Shown: positions 63,764 to 64,000 of the stretch, in pieces
How positions within the stretch are numbered: position 1 is the first letter of the stretch
Layout of the letters: every line of letters starts with the position of its first letter
From: CAWBOV01 sp963790525
Lineage (GTDB): Bacteria > Actinomycetota > Actinomycetes > Mycobacteriales > Jatrophihabitantaceae
Length of the DNA stretch: 64,000 bases
Direction: 5' to 3'
Assembly: GCA_963790525.1 (NCBI GenBank)
Contig: CAWBOV010000003.1
Coordinates: 1-64,000 of the forward strand
The notes under the pieces: generated by a model
Told to the model about the DNA's origin: nothing
Database searches by the model: none
Seen by the model: the letters and a program-made list of their open reading frames with translations, nothing else
Made by a program: the position numbers and the translations under genes

Positions 63764-64000
63764 TCATGCCGTCGTGCCGGTCTCGTAGCTCGCGGCGGTC
63801 TCGTAGCTCGCGCCGGTGTCGAAGCTCGTGCCGATGCCCATCCCGGTGATCCATTCGGGGACCGCTTCGTAGCTCGTCCAGACCAGCGGTGTCGCCACGG
63901 CGGCGTGCCCGATCAGCCAGGCGCGGATCTCGTGCCCTCCGCTGCCGGCCAGCTTCTCGAGACCCTCGTGCCCCAGTTCGACGACGGCGTCCAGCGCGTC
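63764..64000 (-). CDS. Class III extradiol dioxygenase, C-terminal fragment
   Basis: The last 78 codons of a gene that continues past the window edge. The readable segments AGSGGHEIRAWLIGHAA and VWTSYEAVPEWITGMGIG match the C-terminal end of LigB-type (class III) extradiol ring-cleavage dioxygenases. It ends with a repetitive tail (SFDTGASYETAASYETGTTA) unusual for the family. The stop overlaps a possible hydratase start. Position at the head of hydratase, dehydrogenase and aldolase genes supports a ring-cleavage role; the substrate (catechol, phenylpropionate type or other) cannot be decided. Confidence 0.65.
   Translation of the reverse strand, partial: DALDAVVELGHEGLEKLAGSGGHEIRAWLIGHAAVATPLVWTSYEAVPEWITGMGIGTSFDTGASYETAASYETGTTA

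Overview
The window is about 70% GC, with GTG starts, ATGA/TGATG gene overlaps, Ser/Thr kinase, MoxR/DUF58 and class E/F sortase families. Together these point to a filamentous or soil-type actinobacterium; I cannot name the genus from sequence alone. No rRNA, tRNA or CRISPR array was recognised.

Layout: an IS21-family element (1-2139); a collagen-like secreted protein on the minus strand (2334-3045); an APC permease (3780-5420); a secreted protein; then an ECF sigma / zinc anti-sigma / DUF4397 surface protein / sortase module (6340-9292). A minus-strand operon at 9677-16880 carries an amino-acid permease, SDR, aldehyde dehydrogenase, D-threonine-aldolase-like enzyme, threonine-synthase-like PLP enzyme, RidA and a GntR regulator, with a palindromic operator candidate upstream at 16960-16995. 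A PknB-type kinase, a serine hydrolase fused in frame to an SDR remnant, and a membrane protein/MarR pair follow.

The centrepiece (22117-36440) is a complete locus for a group 1h (formerly group 5) high-affinity [NiFe]-hydrogenase: hypA, hypB, small and large subunits, a NifU-Rieske fusion, a run of uncharacterised accessory genes (DUF5947, DUF6084, a ~462-aa protein, a 39-aa membrane microprotein), a maturation protease, a HypC-HypF fusion, a second hypC, hypD, hypE and a DUF6390 gene. Most genes overlap by 1-4 bases. By family knowledge this enzyme oxidises atmospheric H2 and feeds electrons to respiration.

Next come a methyltransferase, a ClC channel divergent from a MarR gene, and a LacI regulator divergent from a 1636-aa surface protein with nine ~126-aa repeats. 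That protein is followed by its own sortase and a small surface protein. A ROK regulator and a DUF1479 gene follow. A second surface protein/sortase pair lies on the minus strand (50880-54127), then a protease-MoxR-DUF58-VWA-VWA operon (54276-58994). The window ends in a meta-cleavage aromatic degradation operon (60982-64000, minus strand) that runs off the edge.

Caution for every reader: many genes in 1-21.5 kb, 27-33.2 kb and 47.4-49.7 kb can only be read through by allowing one or more single-base frame changes, while neighbouring blocks are clean. The protein families stay conserved on both sides of each break, so I read most of these as base-calling or assembly indels and annotate the reconstructed genes rather than calling them pseudogenes.
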